Source: CAZWVR01 sp964637235
GTDB taxonomy: Bacteria; Bacteroidota; Bacteroidia; Bacteroidales; S143-33
Direction: 5' to 3'
NCBI GenBank assembly: GCA_964637235.1
Contig: CAZWVR010000048.1
Location: forward strand, 1-16,937
Length of the DNA stretch: 16,937 nucleotides
The translations under genes and the position numbers were made by a program. The notes beneath the pieces are model-generated. The model ran no database searches and had not been told where the DNA came from. It was given only the letters and a program-made list of their open reading frames with translations. This document shows, piece after piece, positions 1-7,061 of this stretch (positions within the stretch are counted from its first letter, which is position 1; each line of letters starts with the position of its first letter).

Positions 1-1
1 C

Positions 2-136
2 TATAATAGCTATAAAATATCAAATTATGATTGTAATCACTATATTCGTCGGTTCAATGCTAGCGTCTTAATAACTTTCGCTATCCTAAACCGAAGCTTC
101 TTTGACAAATTTGATATGCCCAAAGAACTTAATTAA
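2..136 (+). CDS. Possible C-terminal end of an unrecognised CDS (5' end outside window)
   Basis: One plus-strand frame is open from the left edge for 44 codons and stops at TAA (134-136). The residues read like ordinary protein, with the stretches NHYIRRFN, ASVLITFAIL and FDKFDMPKELN near the end. I do not recognise the family; a transposase-type tail is one guess, with nothing specific to support it. In DNA this AT-rich, 44 stop-free codons can arise by chance, and the opposite strand is also open for about 27 codons here, so the call is weak. It lies beyond the 3' end of the tRNA-Gln gene, on the opposite strand. Confidence 0.35.
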   Translation, partial: YNSYKISNYDCNHYIRRFNASVLITFAILNRSFFDKFDMPKELN

Positions 137-202
137 CCCAAAATTTTGACCACTATAATTAGGTAAAACTCTATTTGAAAAAATATAAATTCACTTCAAA
201 AT

Positions 203-225
203 AAAAAAGGCTGCTTAGCGCAGCC
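203..225 (-). terminator. Rho-independent terminator of tRNA-Gln
   Basis: A perfect 6-bp stem (GGCTGC at 209-214 with GCAGCC at 220-225, loop of 5) is followed on the minus strand by six T (203-208). It starts 5 bases past the tRNA 3' end and so should end the tRNA transcript. Confidence 0.85.
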
Positions 226-229
226 CCCG

Positions 230-300
230 CTGACCGGCCAGGATTCGAACCTGGACAAGCAGAACCAAAATCTGCGGTGCTACCGTTACACCACCGGTCA
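230..300 (-). tRNA. tRNA-Gln (anticodon TTG)
   Basis: Read on the minus strand, the acceptor stem TGACCGG (300-294) pairs fully with CCGGTCA (237-231), with discriminator G at 230. The D arm contains GTAACGGTAGCAC. The anticodon stem GCAGA/TCTGC encloses the loop TTTTGGT, giving anticodon TTG for glutamine codons CAA and CAG. The T arm is CCAGG-TTCGAAT-CCTGG. CCA is not encoded: the bases after the discriminator are CGGGG, so the tail must be added enzymatically. It has its own promoter and terminator and stands as a single-gene unit. Confidence 0.97.
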
Positions 301-309
301 ATTGCAAGG

Positions 310-341
310 CAAAAATAATTTTTTTATTCTAAAAATGCAAA
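310..341 (-). promoter_or_regulatory. Bacteroidota-type promoter for tRNA-Gln
   Basis: On the minus strand, TATTTTTG (317-310) matches the Bacteroidota -7 box TAnnTTTG exactly, and TTTG (341-338) lies 20 bases upstream as the -33 box. The tRNA 5' end (300) is 9 bases past the -7 box. The promoter sits between the OmpH-like stop codon and the tRNA, so the tRNA need not rely on read-through. Confidence 0.7.
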
Positions 342-357
342 TTTTTTTCCAAAAAAA

Positions 358-987
358 TTATTTACTCACTGCTGATGTGCTATCGCTCTGACTTATATTA
401 TGCTTTGTATTTAATATCTCTACAATAGTATCTGTAATATCCAAACCTTTATCTCCATATAAAAGTGTTCGCCCTGTGGCTGTATAATTATTACTGAAAA
501 TCAAATCATATCGCTTGTCTGCATTAAATTCATTTACTGCAACAAGAATACTATCATATACACGTGCTGATATTGCAGCTTGATCATTCTGTAATTCTAA
601 CGCCTTTTGCTGCTGCCATTGATTAAGTTTATCTTGTTCATTTAAAAGTTTCTGCGCCTCAGATTGATAGGTAGCTGTTGTTATTAAATGCTGACTATAT
701 TTCTGCTGCAATTGATAAGAACGACGCTGTATCGAAAGCAATTTTGAGTTAAGCTTCTTCTGATATTCATCTTGTTTCTTTGACAATTGCAACATTAAAA
801 TATTGTATAAATCGTAGTTATTTAATAAAGTGTCAATATTTACATAAGCTATTTTTAAAGGCTTTGGTTTTGATACTGCCTCGCTTTTTTTAGCTTCTTT
901 ATGATGATTTATATGAACTATAAACACGATTAAAGATAAAACTAAGGCAACAATACTCAGAAAAAGTGATAAACCATTATTTTTCAT
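358..987 (-). CDS. OmpH/Skp-like periplasmic chaperone family protein
   Basis: A 209-residue protein with a hydrophobic N-terminal segment (about residues 7-25), which is either a membrane anchor or an uncleaved signal. A Lys-rich linker follows, then the OmpH-type opening KIAYVNIDTLLNNYDLY (about 45-61). A Gln/Lys-rich coiled-coil region spans about 65-140, and the closing block YDLIFSNN...LLYGDKGLDITDTIVEILN (about 160-193) is typical of Bacteroidota OmpH proteins. The family includes Skp, which holds unfolded outer-membrane proteins in the periplasm; the same role here is inferred. I chose ATG at 987. An in-frame TTG at 1005 would add six residues (MAKNFT), but it overlaps the likely -7 box. 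No bamA or second ompH copy is adjacent, so this is a stand-alone copy. Confidence 0.85.
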   Translation of the reverse strand: MKNNGLSLFLSIVALVLSLIVFIVHINHHKEAKKSEAVSKPKPLKIAYVNIDTLLNNYDLYNILMLQLSKKQDEYQKKLNSKLLSIQRRSYQLQQKYSQHLITTATYQSEAQKLLNEQDKLNQWQQQKALELQNDQAAISARVYDSILVAVNEFNADKRYDLIFSNNYTATGRTLLYGDKGLDITDTIVEILNTKHNISQSDSTSAVSK

Positions 988-1002
988 AGTAAAATTTTTT
1001 GC

Positions 1003-1033
1003 CAAAGAAAAAAATTATTTTACAATTGTCAAA
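1003..1033 (-). promoter_or_regulatory. Probable promoter of the OmpH-like gene
   Basis: On the minus strand TTTCTTTG (1010-1003) matches TAnnTTTG except at its second base, and TTTG (1033-1030) lies 19 bases upstream. The predicted start of transcription falls only about 10 bases before the ATG at 987, leaving a very short leader and placing the alternative TTG inside the promoter. Confidence 0.45.
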
Positions 1034-1123
1034 ATAGTTTTTCCCGAAAATAACAATAACTTTCAACAACATACAATTTTTTAGCATATTATTACGACTC
1101 ATATTCGCTCAAAATTCTATTTT

Positions 1124-1807
1124 ATGCCAAAATATAAAGAAATAATTAAACATAATTTTATTCTATTAACTCTAAGCGCATTATTTTGGATAATCGCCGG
1201 AATTCTCTTAATAAAAACTAATAAAATCCAACTACATATTTTTCTGAATACTTATCATTCTCATTTTGCTGATACCTTCTTTAAATATATCACTTTCTTA
1301 GGTAATGGTTTTTGGTTTATAATTCTGATATTTTTGGTCTATTTATTAAAAAAAGAATATTTTTCCCCCACATTGGTATATGGCATTATTTTATTGATAA
1401 TCATTCAATTTTTAAAGCACACATTCCATCTTCCTCGACCTATGGCTATGTTTGAAAATATGCATATCCATATTGAACCTGTTCAAGGTGTCCGTGTTCT
1501 AAAAAATAATTCCTTTCCATCAGGCCATACCGCAACAGCTTTTGCAATCGCTTTTGTAATTTCTACAATAACAAATAAACATTACATACAATTGTTAACT
1601 TTTATATTTGCTTTATTAATAGCATATTCACGTATATATTTGCATCAACATTTTTTTATTGATGTTTGCTTTTCCTCTTTTATTAGTATTTTTACAGGAG
1701 TAATTATTTTTAGTTTATACAATAATGAAGCTAATAGCAACAACTTATCAAGGTTTAGAAAACGTCTTAGCAAAAGAGATAACCCTTCTGGGAGGTACGA
1801 AAATTAA
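1124..1807 (+). CDS. PAP2-family membrane phosphatase
   Basis: A 227-residue integral membrane protein with about five or six hydrophobic helices and the complete PAP2 (type 2 phosphatidic acid phosphatase) signature: K98-x6-R105-P, P132-S-G-H135, and S169-R170-x5-H176-x3-D180. The two motif histidines are the phospho-transfer nucleophile and its partner in this family. Likely substrates are lipid phosphates such as undecaprenyl pyrophosphate, lipid A phosphate or phosphatidylglycerol phosphate; the sequence does not decide. The last 27 residues are basic, hydrophilic and outside the family core, and are encoded by DNA that also encodes the start of the next gene (83-bp overlap). It heads a same-strand run with rlmL, siaB-like, siaC-like and serA-like genes. 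I see no clear TAnnTTTG box upstream. Confidence 0.9.
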   Translation: MPKYKEIIKHNFILLTLSALFWIIAGILLIKTNKIQLHIFLNTYHSHFADTFFKYITFLGNGFWFIILIFLVYLLKKEYFSPTLVYGIILLIIIQFLKHTFHLPRPMAMFENMHIHIEPVQGVRVLKNNSFPSGHTATAFAIAFVISTITNKHYIQLLTFIFALLIAYSRIYLHQHFFIDVCFSSFISIFTGVIIFSLYNNEANSNNLSRFRKRLSKRDNPSGRYEN

Positions 1808-2843
1808 AGTCCTAAACCGTGCCGTTGAATATAATGGAGATTTAAATTTACTTTACTCATCAAACTATAACCTAAGAACAGCACTTAGAATACTAAAACC
1901 TCTAAAAAGTTTCTATTTTAAATCTCCGCGAGATTTATATAACAATATATACAAATTATCTTGGCAAGAGTTTTTCTCGTCCAAATATTCTATTGCAGTA
2001 AAAGTAAGTGGTCAAACAAGTATATTTAAACACAGTGGATATGCAGCATTGAAAGCAAAAGATGCAATAGTAGATAAATTTAGATTTACAAAAAGAATAC
2101 GTCCAAATGTAGATAAAAAAAATCCGCAAATTATTATAAATCTGCATTTTAAAAATAATAAATGTGATATATCTCTGGATAGTTCAGGAGAACCACTCTT
2201 TAAACGTGGATATAGAAAACAAACCATACAAGCACCTTTAAGTGAAGTATTAGCAGCTGGACTAATACTGCTAAGTGAATGGGATAAAAAAATGCCTTTT
2301 ATAGATTTTATGTGTGGCTCCGGTACTATTCCCATTGAAGCTGCTTTAATTGCTACCAATACCCCTCCCCAAATTCTAAGAAAAAATTTTTCATTCTTTT
2401 TTTGGAAAAATTTTGATAGTAATTTATGGAAAAAAATACTATATTCGTCAAAGAAAAATATTATTTCGTCAAAAGTAAAAATATTAGCTTCTGATAAAGA
2501 TCCAAACGCAATAAACATAACAAAAAAAAATATATTAAATTTGCCGTTGAAAAAATTAAATTTTAATATTTTTATTTCGGATTTCAGAACCTTAAATTTA
2601 AAAGATAGCGAATATTTTATAATCACAAATCCACCGTATAATCTAAGATTAAAAACTGATATAAAAAAACTATATAAAGAACTGGGCGATAGTCTTAAAA
2701 AAAATTTTTTACCAGGTTCAATAGCGTGGATATTTACTGCTAATTTACAAGCTCTGAAATATATTGGTTTACAAATAAAACAAAGGATTGTTCTATATAA
2801 TGGAAAAAATGAAGCAAGATTTATTAAAATCCCACTCTACTAA
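1725..2843 (+). CDS. rlmL: RlmL-type 23S rRNA guanine-N2 methyltransferase (THUMP + UPF0020)
   Basis: A 372-residue protein. A THUMP RNA-binding domain occupies about residues 1-155 and opens with the family-typical MKLIATTYQGLENVLAKE, which fixes the start at ATG 1725. An RGYR motif (161-164) leads into a Rossmann methyltransferase domain with SAM motif DFMCGSGT (194-201) and catalytic NPPY (302-305). This matches the N-terminal half of E. coli RlmL, which makes m2G2445 in 23S rRNA; the RlmK-like C-terminal half is absent, as is usual outside gammaproteobacteria. The exact target guanine is inferred. The gene begins 83 bases inside the PAP2 gene and its stop lies 10 bases before the next start. 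Confidence 0.88.
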   Translation: MKLIATTYQGLENVLAKEITLLGGTKIKVLNRAVEYNGDLNLLYSSNYNLRTALRILKPLKSFYFKSPRDLYNNIYKLSWQEFFSSKYSIAVKVSGQTSIFKHSGYAALKAKDAIVDKFRFTKRIRPNVDKKNPQIIINLHFKNNKCDISLDSSGEPLFKRGYRKQTIQAPLSEVLAAGLILLSEWDKKMPFIDFMCGSGTIPIEAALIATNTPPQILRKNFSFFFWKNFDSNLWKKILYSSKKNIISSKVKILASDKDPNAINITKKNILNLPLKKLNFNIFISDFRTLNLKDSEYFIITNPPYNLRLKTDIKKLYKELGDSLKKNFLPGSIAWIFTANLQALKYIGLQIKQRIVLYNGKNEARFIKIPLY

Positions 2844-2853
2844 CAGTTCTGTA

Positions 2854-3381
2854 ATGAAAGAAATAAAAAATTTATATCATATTCATAAAAACAAATATCA
2901 GAGAAAGATAATACTCTCCTTTATTGGAAATATGAACGAGGAAATAATTGAAAATATACTAACCGATATAGAAAATTTATCCATAGATAAAAACGCATTA
3001 AAAAAAATTTTTTACATAAGTGTAGAAGTTCTACAAAATATCTATCACCATAATAACCATCAAAACAAAATTTTTTATTATTTTTTAATTGAAACATCCA
3101 ATAGCTATAAAATAATTGCTGCTAATCCTGTTGATATATATACAAAAAATAAGATAGAAACTCATTTAAACAACTTAAATTCAATGGAATACCCGCAAAT
3201 AATAAATCTCTATCAAGACATCTTAAAAAACGCTAAACATTCTCAAAAAGGAACTGTTGGCTTAGGCTTTATAAGTATAAAACGAAAAATAAAAGATAAA
3301 CTAAATTTCATATTTAAAAAAATAGATTTTTCCAATTTTATTTTTATCTTTGAACTGTCAATAAATAAAAGCAAAAAATAA
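2854..3381 (+). CDS. siaB: SiaB-family protein kinase (DUF6272-like)
   Basis: A 175-residue, Lys/Asn/Ile-rich soluble protein. Two blocks suggest a GHKL-type ATP fold: an N-box-like ISVEVLQNIYHHN (about 55-67) and a G-box-like GTVGLGF (133-139). Both fit the SiaB family, whose Pseudomonas aeruginosa member phosphorylates SiaC. The identification rests mainly on these motifs plus the SiaC-like gene 7 bases downstream. I chose ATG 2854 because family members begin shortly before the IILSFIGNM-type strand. Upstream in-frame ATGs (2788, 2800, 2809) would add up to 22 residues overlapping the rlmL end. The DNA is the most AT-rich of the operon. Confidence 0.75.
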   Translation: MKEIKNLYHIHKNKYQRKIILSFIGNMNEEIIENILTDIENLSIDKNALKKIFYISVEVLQNIYHHNNHQNKIFYYFLIETSNSYKIIAANPVDIYTKNKIETHLNNLNSMEYPQIINLYQDILKNAKHSQKGTVGLGFISIKRKIKDKLNFIFKKIDFSNFIFIFELSINKSKK

Positions 3382-3388
3382 TCTAAAT

Positions 3389-3772
3389 ATGAAACAATTA
3401 ATTATCAAAGCAACTTCTAAAACACCATTTATAAAATTTGATCCTGAAACAGGTATATTAGAGATAAAAGGTAGATCTATACCAGAAAATGCAATAGAAT
3501 TCTATAAACCATTAGTTGAATGGCTTAATGAATACGCAGAAAATCCTAAGGAAAAAACGGAAGTTCATATACAATTAGACTATTTCAATACCAGTTCCTC
3601 TAAATGTATTTTAGATATATTTAAGAAATTAGAGTCTATTCATAAGAAAGGACATCCGGTTGTAATAAAATGGTATTACGAAGAGGACGATGAAGATATG
3701 CTTGAAGCAGGTGAAGATTATCAATCTATATTAAAAATACCTTTTGAAATGATAGAGATAGAAGGGGAATAA
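3389..3772 (+). CDS. siaC: SiaC-family regulatory phosphoprotein (DUF1987)
   Basis: A 127-residue acidic protein with the DUF1987/SiaC hallmarks: an N-terminal TPFIKFDPETGILEIKGRS strand pair (about 12-30), PENAIEFYKPLVEWL (32-46), the YFNTSSSK block (65-72) and a C-terminal WYYEEDDEDMLEAGEDY (95-111). In P. aeruginosa the family protein is phosphorylated by SiaB on Thr68. Here the threonine of YFNTSS is also residue 68, so the phospho-site is kept. In that system unphosphorylated SiaC activates the diguanylate cyclase SiaD. No SiaD-like GGDEF or SiaA-like PP2C gene is in this window, so the output here is unknown. The gene sits 7 bases after the kinase gene and 13 bases before the serA-like gene. 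Confidence 0.9.
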   Translation: MKQLIIKATSKTPFIKFDPETGILEIKGRSIPENAIEFYKPLVEWLNEYAENPKEKTEVHIQLDYFNTSSSKCILDIFKKLESIHKKGHPVVIKWYYEEDDEDMLEAGEDYQSILKIPFEMIEIEGE

Positions 3773-3785
3773 AAAAACAAAATAT

Positions 3786-4712
3786 ATGGGAAAAAAAGTT
3801 TTAATAGCTACTGTTAAACCCTTTGCTACGGAAGCTGTAGAAGGTATAAAAAAAATTGCTGCGGAAGCTGGTTATGAAGTAAAACTTCTTGAGAAATATC
3901 AAAATAAAGATGAACTTATAGAAGCAATAAAAGAGGTAGATGCACTAATTGTAAGGAGCGATAAAATTACAAAAGAAATAATAGACGCCGCAAAAAATTT
4001 AAAAATAATAGTTCGTGCTGGTGCAGGATATGACAATATTGATATTCAGTATGCAAAAGAGAAGAACATTGTAGTAATGAATACGCCCGGGCAAAATGCT
4101 AATGCTGTTGCAGAATTAGCATTAGCAATGATGGTATATATGGCTCGTAATTTATTTAATGGAAAACCTGGCACAGAATTAAAAGGAAAAAATCTGGGTA
4201 TTTTAGCTTATGGAAATGTGGGTAGAAACGTCGCTCGTATAGCCAAAGGTTTTGGAATGAACGTCTATGCATACGATCCGTTTATACCTAAGGAAGTAAT
4301 TGAAGCTGATGGAGTAAAAGCTGTTGAAAATATTGAAGAACTCTTTAAGATAGGACAATATGTATCTTTACATATACCTGCGAATGAACAGACCAAAAGA
4401 AGTATCAATTATAGACTAATGAGTTTAATGCCTAAGAACGCAACATTAGTAAATACTGCACGAAAAGAAATTATAAACGAGGAAGATTTAATAAAAATAA
4501 TGGAAGAACGCGACGACTTTAAATACGTCTCTGATATAAAACCAGATAATGCAGATATTTTTGCAGAGCGATTTACTGGTAGATATTATTTTACACCTAA
4601 GAAAATGGGTGCTCAAACCAAAGAAGCTAATATAAATGCTGGTTTAGCTGCAATACGACAAATAATAGCATATTTTGAGAAAGGCGATACTAAATTCCAA
4701 GTCAATAAATAA
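3786..4712 (+). CDS. serA: D-3-phosphoglycerate dehydrogenase-like 2-hydroxyacid dehydrogenase
   Basis: A 308-residue D-isomer-specific 2-hydroxyacid dehydrogenase, probably the short SerA form that makes 3-phosphohydroxypyruvate for serine synthesis. It has RAGAGYDNID (77-86), the NAD-binding loop GILAYGNVGRNVA (138-150; Ala replaces the first Gly of GxGxxG), D164 for the ribose hydroxyls, and the catalytic-type Arg in NTARKEI (R226). There is no C-terminal ACT domain. The usual catalytic Glu and His blocks (DVFxxEP and TPHxGG) are replaced by DIKPDNA (250-256) and TPKKMGAQT (270-278). From memory, Bacteroidota SerA proteins share this form, but I could not check. It is last in the operon and is followed by a strong terminator. 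Confidence 0.82.
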   Translation: MGKKVLIATVKPFATEAVEGIKKIAAEAGYEVKLLEKYQNKDELIEAIKEVDALIVRSDKITKEIIDAAKNLKIIVRAGAGYDNIDIQYAKEKNIVVMNTPGQNANAVAELALAMMVYMARNLFNGKPGTELKGKNLGILAYGNVGRNVARIAKGFGMNVYAYDPFIPKEVIEADGVKAVENIEELFKIGQYVSLHIPANEQTKRSINYRLMSLMPKNATLVNTARKEIINEEDLIKIMEERDDFKYVSDIKPDNADIFAERFTGRYYFTPKKMGAQTKEANINAGLAAIRQIIAYFEKGDTKFQVNK

Positions 4713-4717
4713 TTTTA

Positions 4718-4754
4718 CAGCTTAGAGGACATTAAATTACTGATATCTAAGCTG
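4718..4754 (+). repeat. Inverted repeat (possible mRNA hairpin) after serA
   Basis: CAGCTTAGA (4718-4726) and TCTAAGCTG (4746-4754) form a perfect 9-bp stem with a 19-base loop, starting 6 bases after the serA-like stop. A run of seven T begins 13 bases downstream (4767), too far for a classic terminator. It may stabilise the 3' end of the mRNA or act as a weak first terminator. Confidence 0.5.
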
Positions 4755-4794
4755 ATACTAAAACGCTTTTTTTAAGTCAAAGGTTTTAAAATTT

Positions 4795-4838
4795 GGTACA
4801 CGTATTAGCCATAAATGGCTATCGTGTACCTTATTTTT
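4795..4838 (+). terminator. Terminator of the pap2-serA operon
   Basis: GGTACACG (4795-4802) pairs perfectly with CGTGTACC (4823-4830). Inside it TAGCCA (4806-4811) pairs with TGGCTA (4816-4821) around a TAAA loop. A T-rich tail (TTATTTTTT) follows directly. It should end the transcript that includes serA and insulate nadC. Confidence 0.85.
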
Positions 4839-4864
4839 TGCAATTAAATTATTTTAAATCCCTT

Positions 4865-4877
4865 CCAGTCTAACTGG
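4865..4877 (+). repeat. Small hairpin in the nadC leader
   Basis: CCAGT-CTA-ACTGG is a perfect 5-bp stem with a 3-base loop, 28 bases before the nadC ATG. An A-rich stretch follows. It may simply shape the leader; no known riboswitch pattern is visible. Confidence 0.3.
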
Positions 4878-4905
4878 TGTAAAAAAAAATCAAAAAATAA
4901 AAATT

Positions 4906-5742
4906 ATGGATTTAGATATGCTTATTAAAAAAGCAATAGAAGAAGATATCGGCGAAGGAGATCATACCACTTTATCGATTATAGATGCTAATGCAATAGG
5001 TATAGCAAGACTTATTATAAAAGATGAAGGCATTCTCGCCGGAGTTCAAGTAGCTAAAAAAATTTTCTCATTTATCGATAATGGACTAATAATCAATACA
5101 TTTATAGATGATGGAGAAAAAGTGAGATACGGAGACATAGCTTTTAAAGTCACAGGAAAAGCGCGGTCAATACTTATGGCTGAAAGATTAGTGCTTAATA
5201 TTATGCAAAGGATGAGCGGAATAGCAACTCAGACAGCTAAATATGTGGAGGCTATCAAAGGCACCAAAGCCAAAATTTTAGATACCCGTAAAACAACACC
5301 TTGTAATAGAATTATAGAAAAAGAAGCCGTTCGTATTGGAGGCGGATACAATCACCGTATGGGACTTTATGATATGATACTGATAAAAGACAATCATATA
5401 GATTTTGCAGGCGGAATAAAAAATGCTTTACAAAAAGTTCATAATTACCTAAAAAACAAGGCTTTAAAACTCAAAATAGAAATTGAGGTAAGAAATCTAC
5501 AAGAATTACAAGAAGTATTAAAAATTGGAGGAGTAAATAGAATTCTTTTAGATAATTTTACAATTAAAGATACATACGAAGCTGTTTCAATGGTTAACGG
5601 AAAATATGAATTAGAATCCTCAGGTGGTATTACCTTAGAAAATGTTAGGGAGTATGCACTTACAGGAGTTGACTATATTTCAGTAGGAGCACTTACTCAT
5701 CAAATTAAAAGTTTGGATATGAGCTTAAAATCAGAAATTTAA
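4906..5742 (+). CDS. nadC: Nicotinate-nucleotide pyrophosphorylase (quinolinate phosphoribosyltransferase)
   Basis: A 278-residue NadC, which converts quinolinate and PRPP to nicotinate mononucleotide, CO2 and pyrophosphate in de novo NAD synthesis. Key blocks are present: EDIGEGDHT (13-21), ERLVLNIMQRMSGIAT (93-108), DTRKTTP (126-132), K139, GGGYNHRMGL (145-154), KDNH (161-164), E194, D216, SSGGI (238-242) and a final GALTH (261-265). The family commonly has PGLR after DTRKTT; here it is PCNR. Start ATG 4906 follows an A-rich leader without a Shine-Dalgarno sequence. nadA and nadB are not in the window. The preceding terminator suggests nadC has its own promoter, but I see no exact TAnnTTTG box; the nearest is TATTTTTTG at 4832-4840 with one extra T. 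The stop overlaps that of the convergent peptidase gene. Confidence 0.95.
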   Translation: MDLDMLIKKAIEEDIGEGDHTTLSIIDANAIGIARLIIKDEGILAGVQVAKKIFSFIDNGLIINTFIDDGEKVRYGDIAFKVTGKARSILMAERLVLNIMQRMSGIATQTAKYVEAIKGTKAKILDTRKTTPCNRIIEKEAVRIGGGYNHRMGLYDMILIKDNHIDFAGGIKNALQKVHNYLKNKALKLKIEIEVRNLQELQEVLKIGGVNRILLDNFTIKDTYEAVSMVNGKYELESSGGITLENVREYALTGVDYISVGALTHQIKSLDMSLKSEI

Positions 5743-7037
5743 GAGTTCATAAGACTTTCTATTTCTTCGGGTTCAATCGGAATATTTTCCATCAGATCAA
5801 TATTACCCTCATCAGTAATAAGTAAATCATTTTCTAATCGTATGCCGAAGCCTTCATCGGGTATATATATACCCGGCTCGCATGTAATAACATGTCCAGG
5901 TTTTAAAGGAGTATCCTTTGTACCCACATCATGGACATCTAAGCCAAGAAAATGACTTGTTCCATGCATAAAGTAGCGTTTATAAGCCGGAGTAGAAGTA
6001 GCATATTTTACTTCGTCAGAAGTTAATAATCCCAATTCTAAAAGTTCATTTTCCACAAAAGCACCTGTTTTTTCATTAATTTCATTGATTGTAATACCCG
6101 GTTTAATAATAGATTTTGCATATCTCTGAGCTTTAAGAACACTAAGATAAACTTGCCTTTGGCGAGAAGAAAATTTACCATTTATAGGAATAGTTCTTGA
6201 CAAATCCGCAGCATAATTCATAAACTCAGCTCCAAAATCCAATAGTAGTATATCTCCATTATTCAAAACAGAATTATTCTGCCAATAATGCAAAATAGTA
6301 CTATTGATACCTGCGGCAATAATAGGATAATAAGCATGAGAAAAAATACCGTGCGATAAAAATTCGTGTGTTATTTCTGCTTGAATATTATACTCATATA
6401 AACCGGGCTTTACAATTTTTAGAACACGTAAAAAAGCTTTGGCTGTAATATCAATACTTTTACGAATAGCTAATATTTCCTCCGAAGTTTTTACTTGTCT
6501 ATATTTAGCTATAAGAGGAGAAATATCAATGATAAAACTCTCATTTTCAACATTTTGCTTTATAAAATCTTTAAAATTAACAGTTGCTTGACCTACAAAA
6601 AAATCTTGATAATCTTTTTCATTTTCAATATAAAACAAGACATTTTTCTTCAAAGTTAACTTTTTAAGGAGATTATAAATAGAATTCTGTTCGTTATCAA
6701 TATAATGCACTTGGTCAATTGCAGAAATTCGCTGCGCTTGGTCAGAAGTAAGCAATTTTCCTGTCCAAATTTCTTTATTTTTATCAGGCTTAGGAATAAA
6801 AAGCACCTCTTGTGGCAGAAAATCATAAGTTTTATTAAAAATAAGAATACAACCAGCTTGATTTATACCTGTCAAATAAAAAAAATTAGAATTTTGACGA
6901 TAATAGAATGTCATATCTCCATTCCGTATGCATTTTTTATTAGCCGCTATAATAGCTATTGAATTTTCAGGAAGAAGTTCAAAAATCTTTTGCCTATTAT
7001 TTTTAAAAAAAGTCGGGGGGAATTGCAAAAAATCCAT
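5739..7037 (-). CDS. Xaa-Pro aminopeptidase (M24B family, PepP-like)
   Basis: A 432-residue two-domain metallopeptidase. The N-terminal aminopeptidase P domain (about 1-175) includes RNGDMTFYYRQNSNFFYLTG (38-57). The C-terminal pita-bread domain holds all five dinuclear metal ligands: D267 (LLLDFG), D278 (AADLSRT), H362 (GTSHFLG), E387 (CEPG) and E402 (RLEND), plus the substrate histidine H250. It removes an N-terminal residue before proline and probably acts in the cytoplasm, as no signal peptide is seen. I chose ATG at 7037. A TTG at 7064 would add nine residues (SEFKINYK...), but it lies inside an exact -7 promoter box, and homologues start near the PPTFFKNNR segment. It converges on nadC and diverges from sdhC. 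Confidence 0.9.
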   Translation of the reverse strand: MDFLQFPPTFFKNNRQKIFELLPENSIAIIAANKKCIRNGDMTFYYRQNSNFFYLTGINQAGCILIFNKTYDFLPQEVLFIPKPDKNKEIWTGKLLTSDQAQRISAIDQVHYIDNEQNSIYNLLKKLTLKKNVLFYIENEKDYQDFFVGQATVNFKDFIKQNVENESFIIDISPLIAKYRQVKTSEEILAIRKSIDITAKAFLRVLKIVKPGLYEYNIQAEITHEFLSHGIFSHAYYPIIAAGINSTILHYWQNNSVLNNGDILLLDFGAEFMNYAADLSRTIPINGKFSSRQRQVYLSVLKAQRYAKSIIKPGITINEINEKTGAFVENELLELGLLTSDEVKYATSTPAYKRYFMHGTSHFLGLDVHDVGTKDTPLKPGHVITCEPGIYIPDEGFGIRLENDLLITDEGNIDLMENIPIEPEEIESLMNS

Positions 7038-7061
7038 TTTATAATTGATTTTAAATTCAGA

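Noticed and set aside
139..148. CAAAATTTTG palindrome in the left intergenic region
   Set aside because: Ten-base AT palindromes are expected often in DNA of this composition, and no promoter it could control is visible next to it.
2012..2626. 204-codon minus-strand open frame opposite rlmL
   Set aside because: It is antisense to a clear THUMP methyltransferase gene with conserved motifs, is rich in Phe/Ile as expected of a shadow frame, and matches no family I know.
2788..2853. Upstream starts of the siaB-like gene (2788, 2800, 2809)
   Set aside because: They overlap the rlmL end and add a Lys/Ser-rich stretch not expected in the family; ATG 2854 places the first conserved strand at the usual distance.
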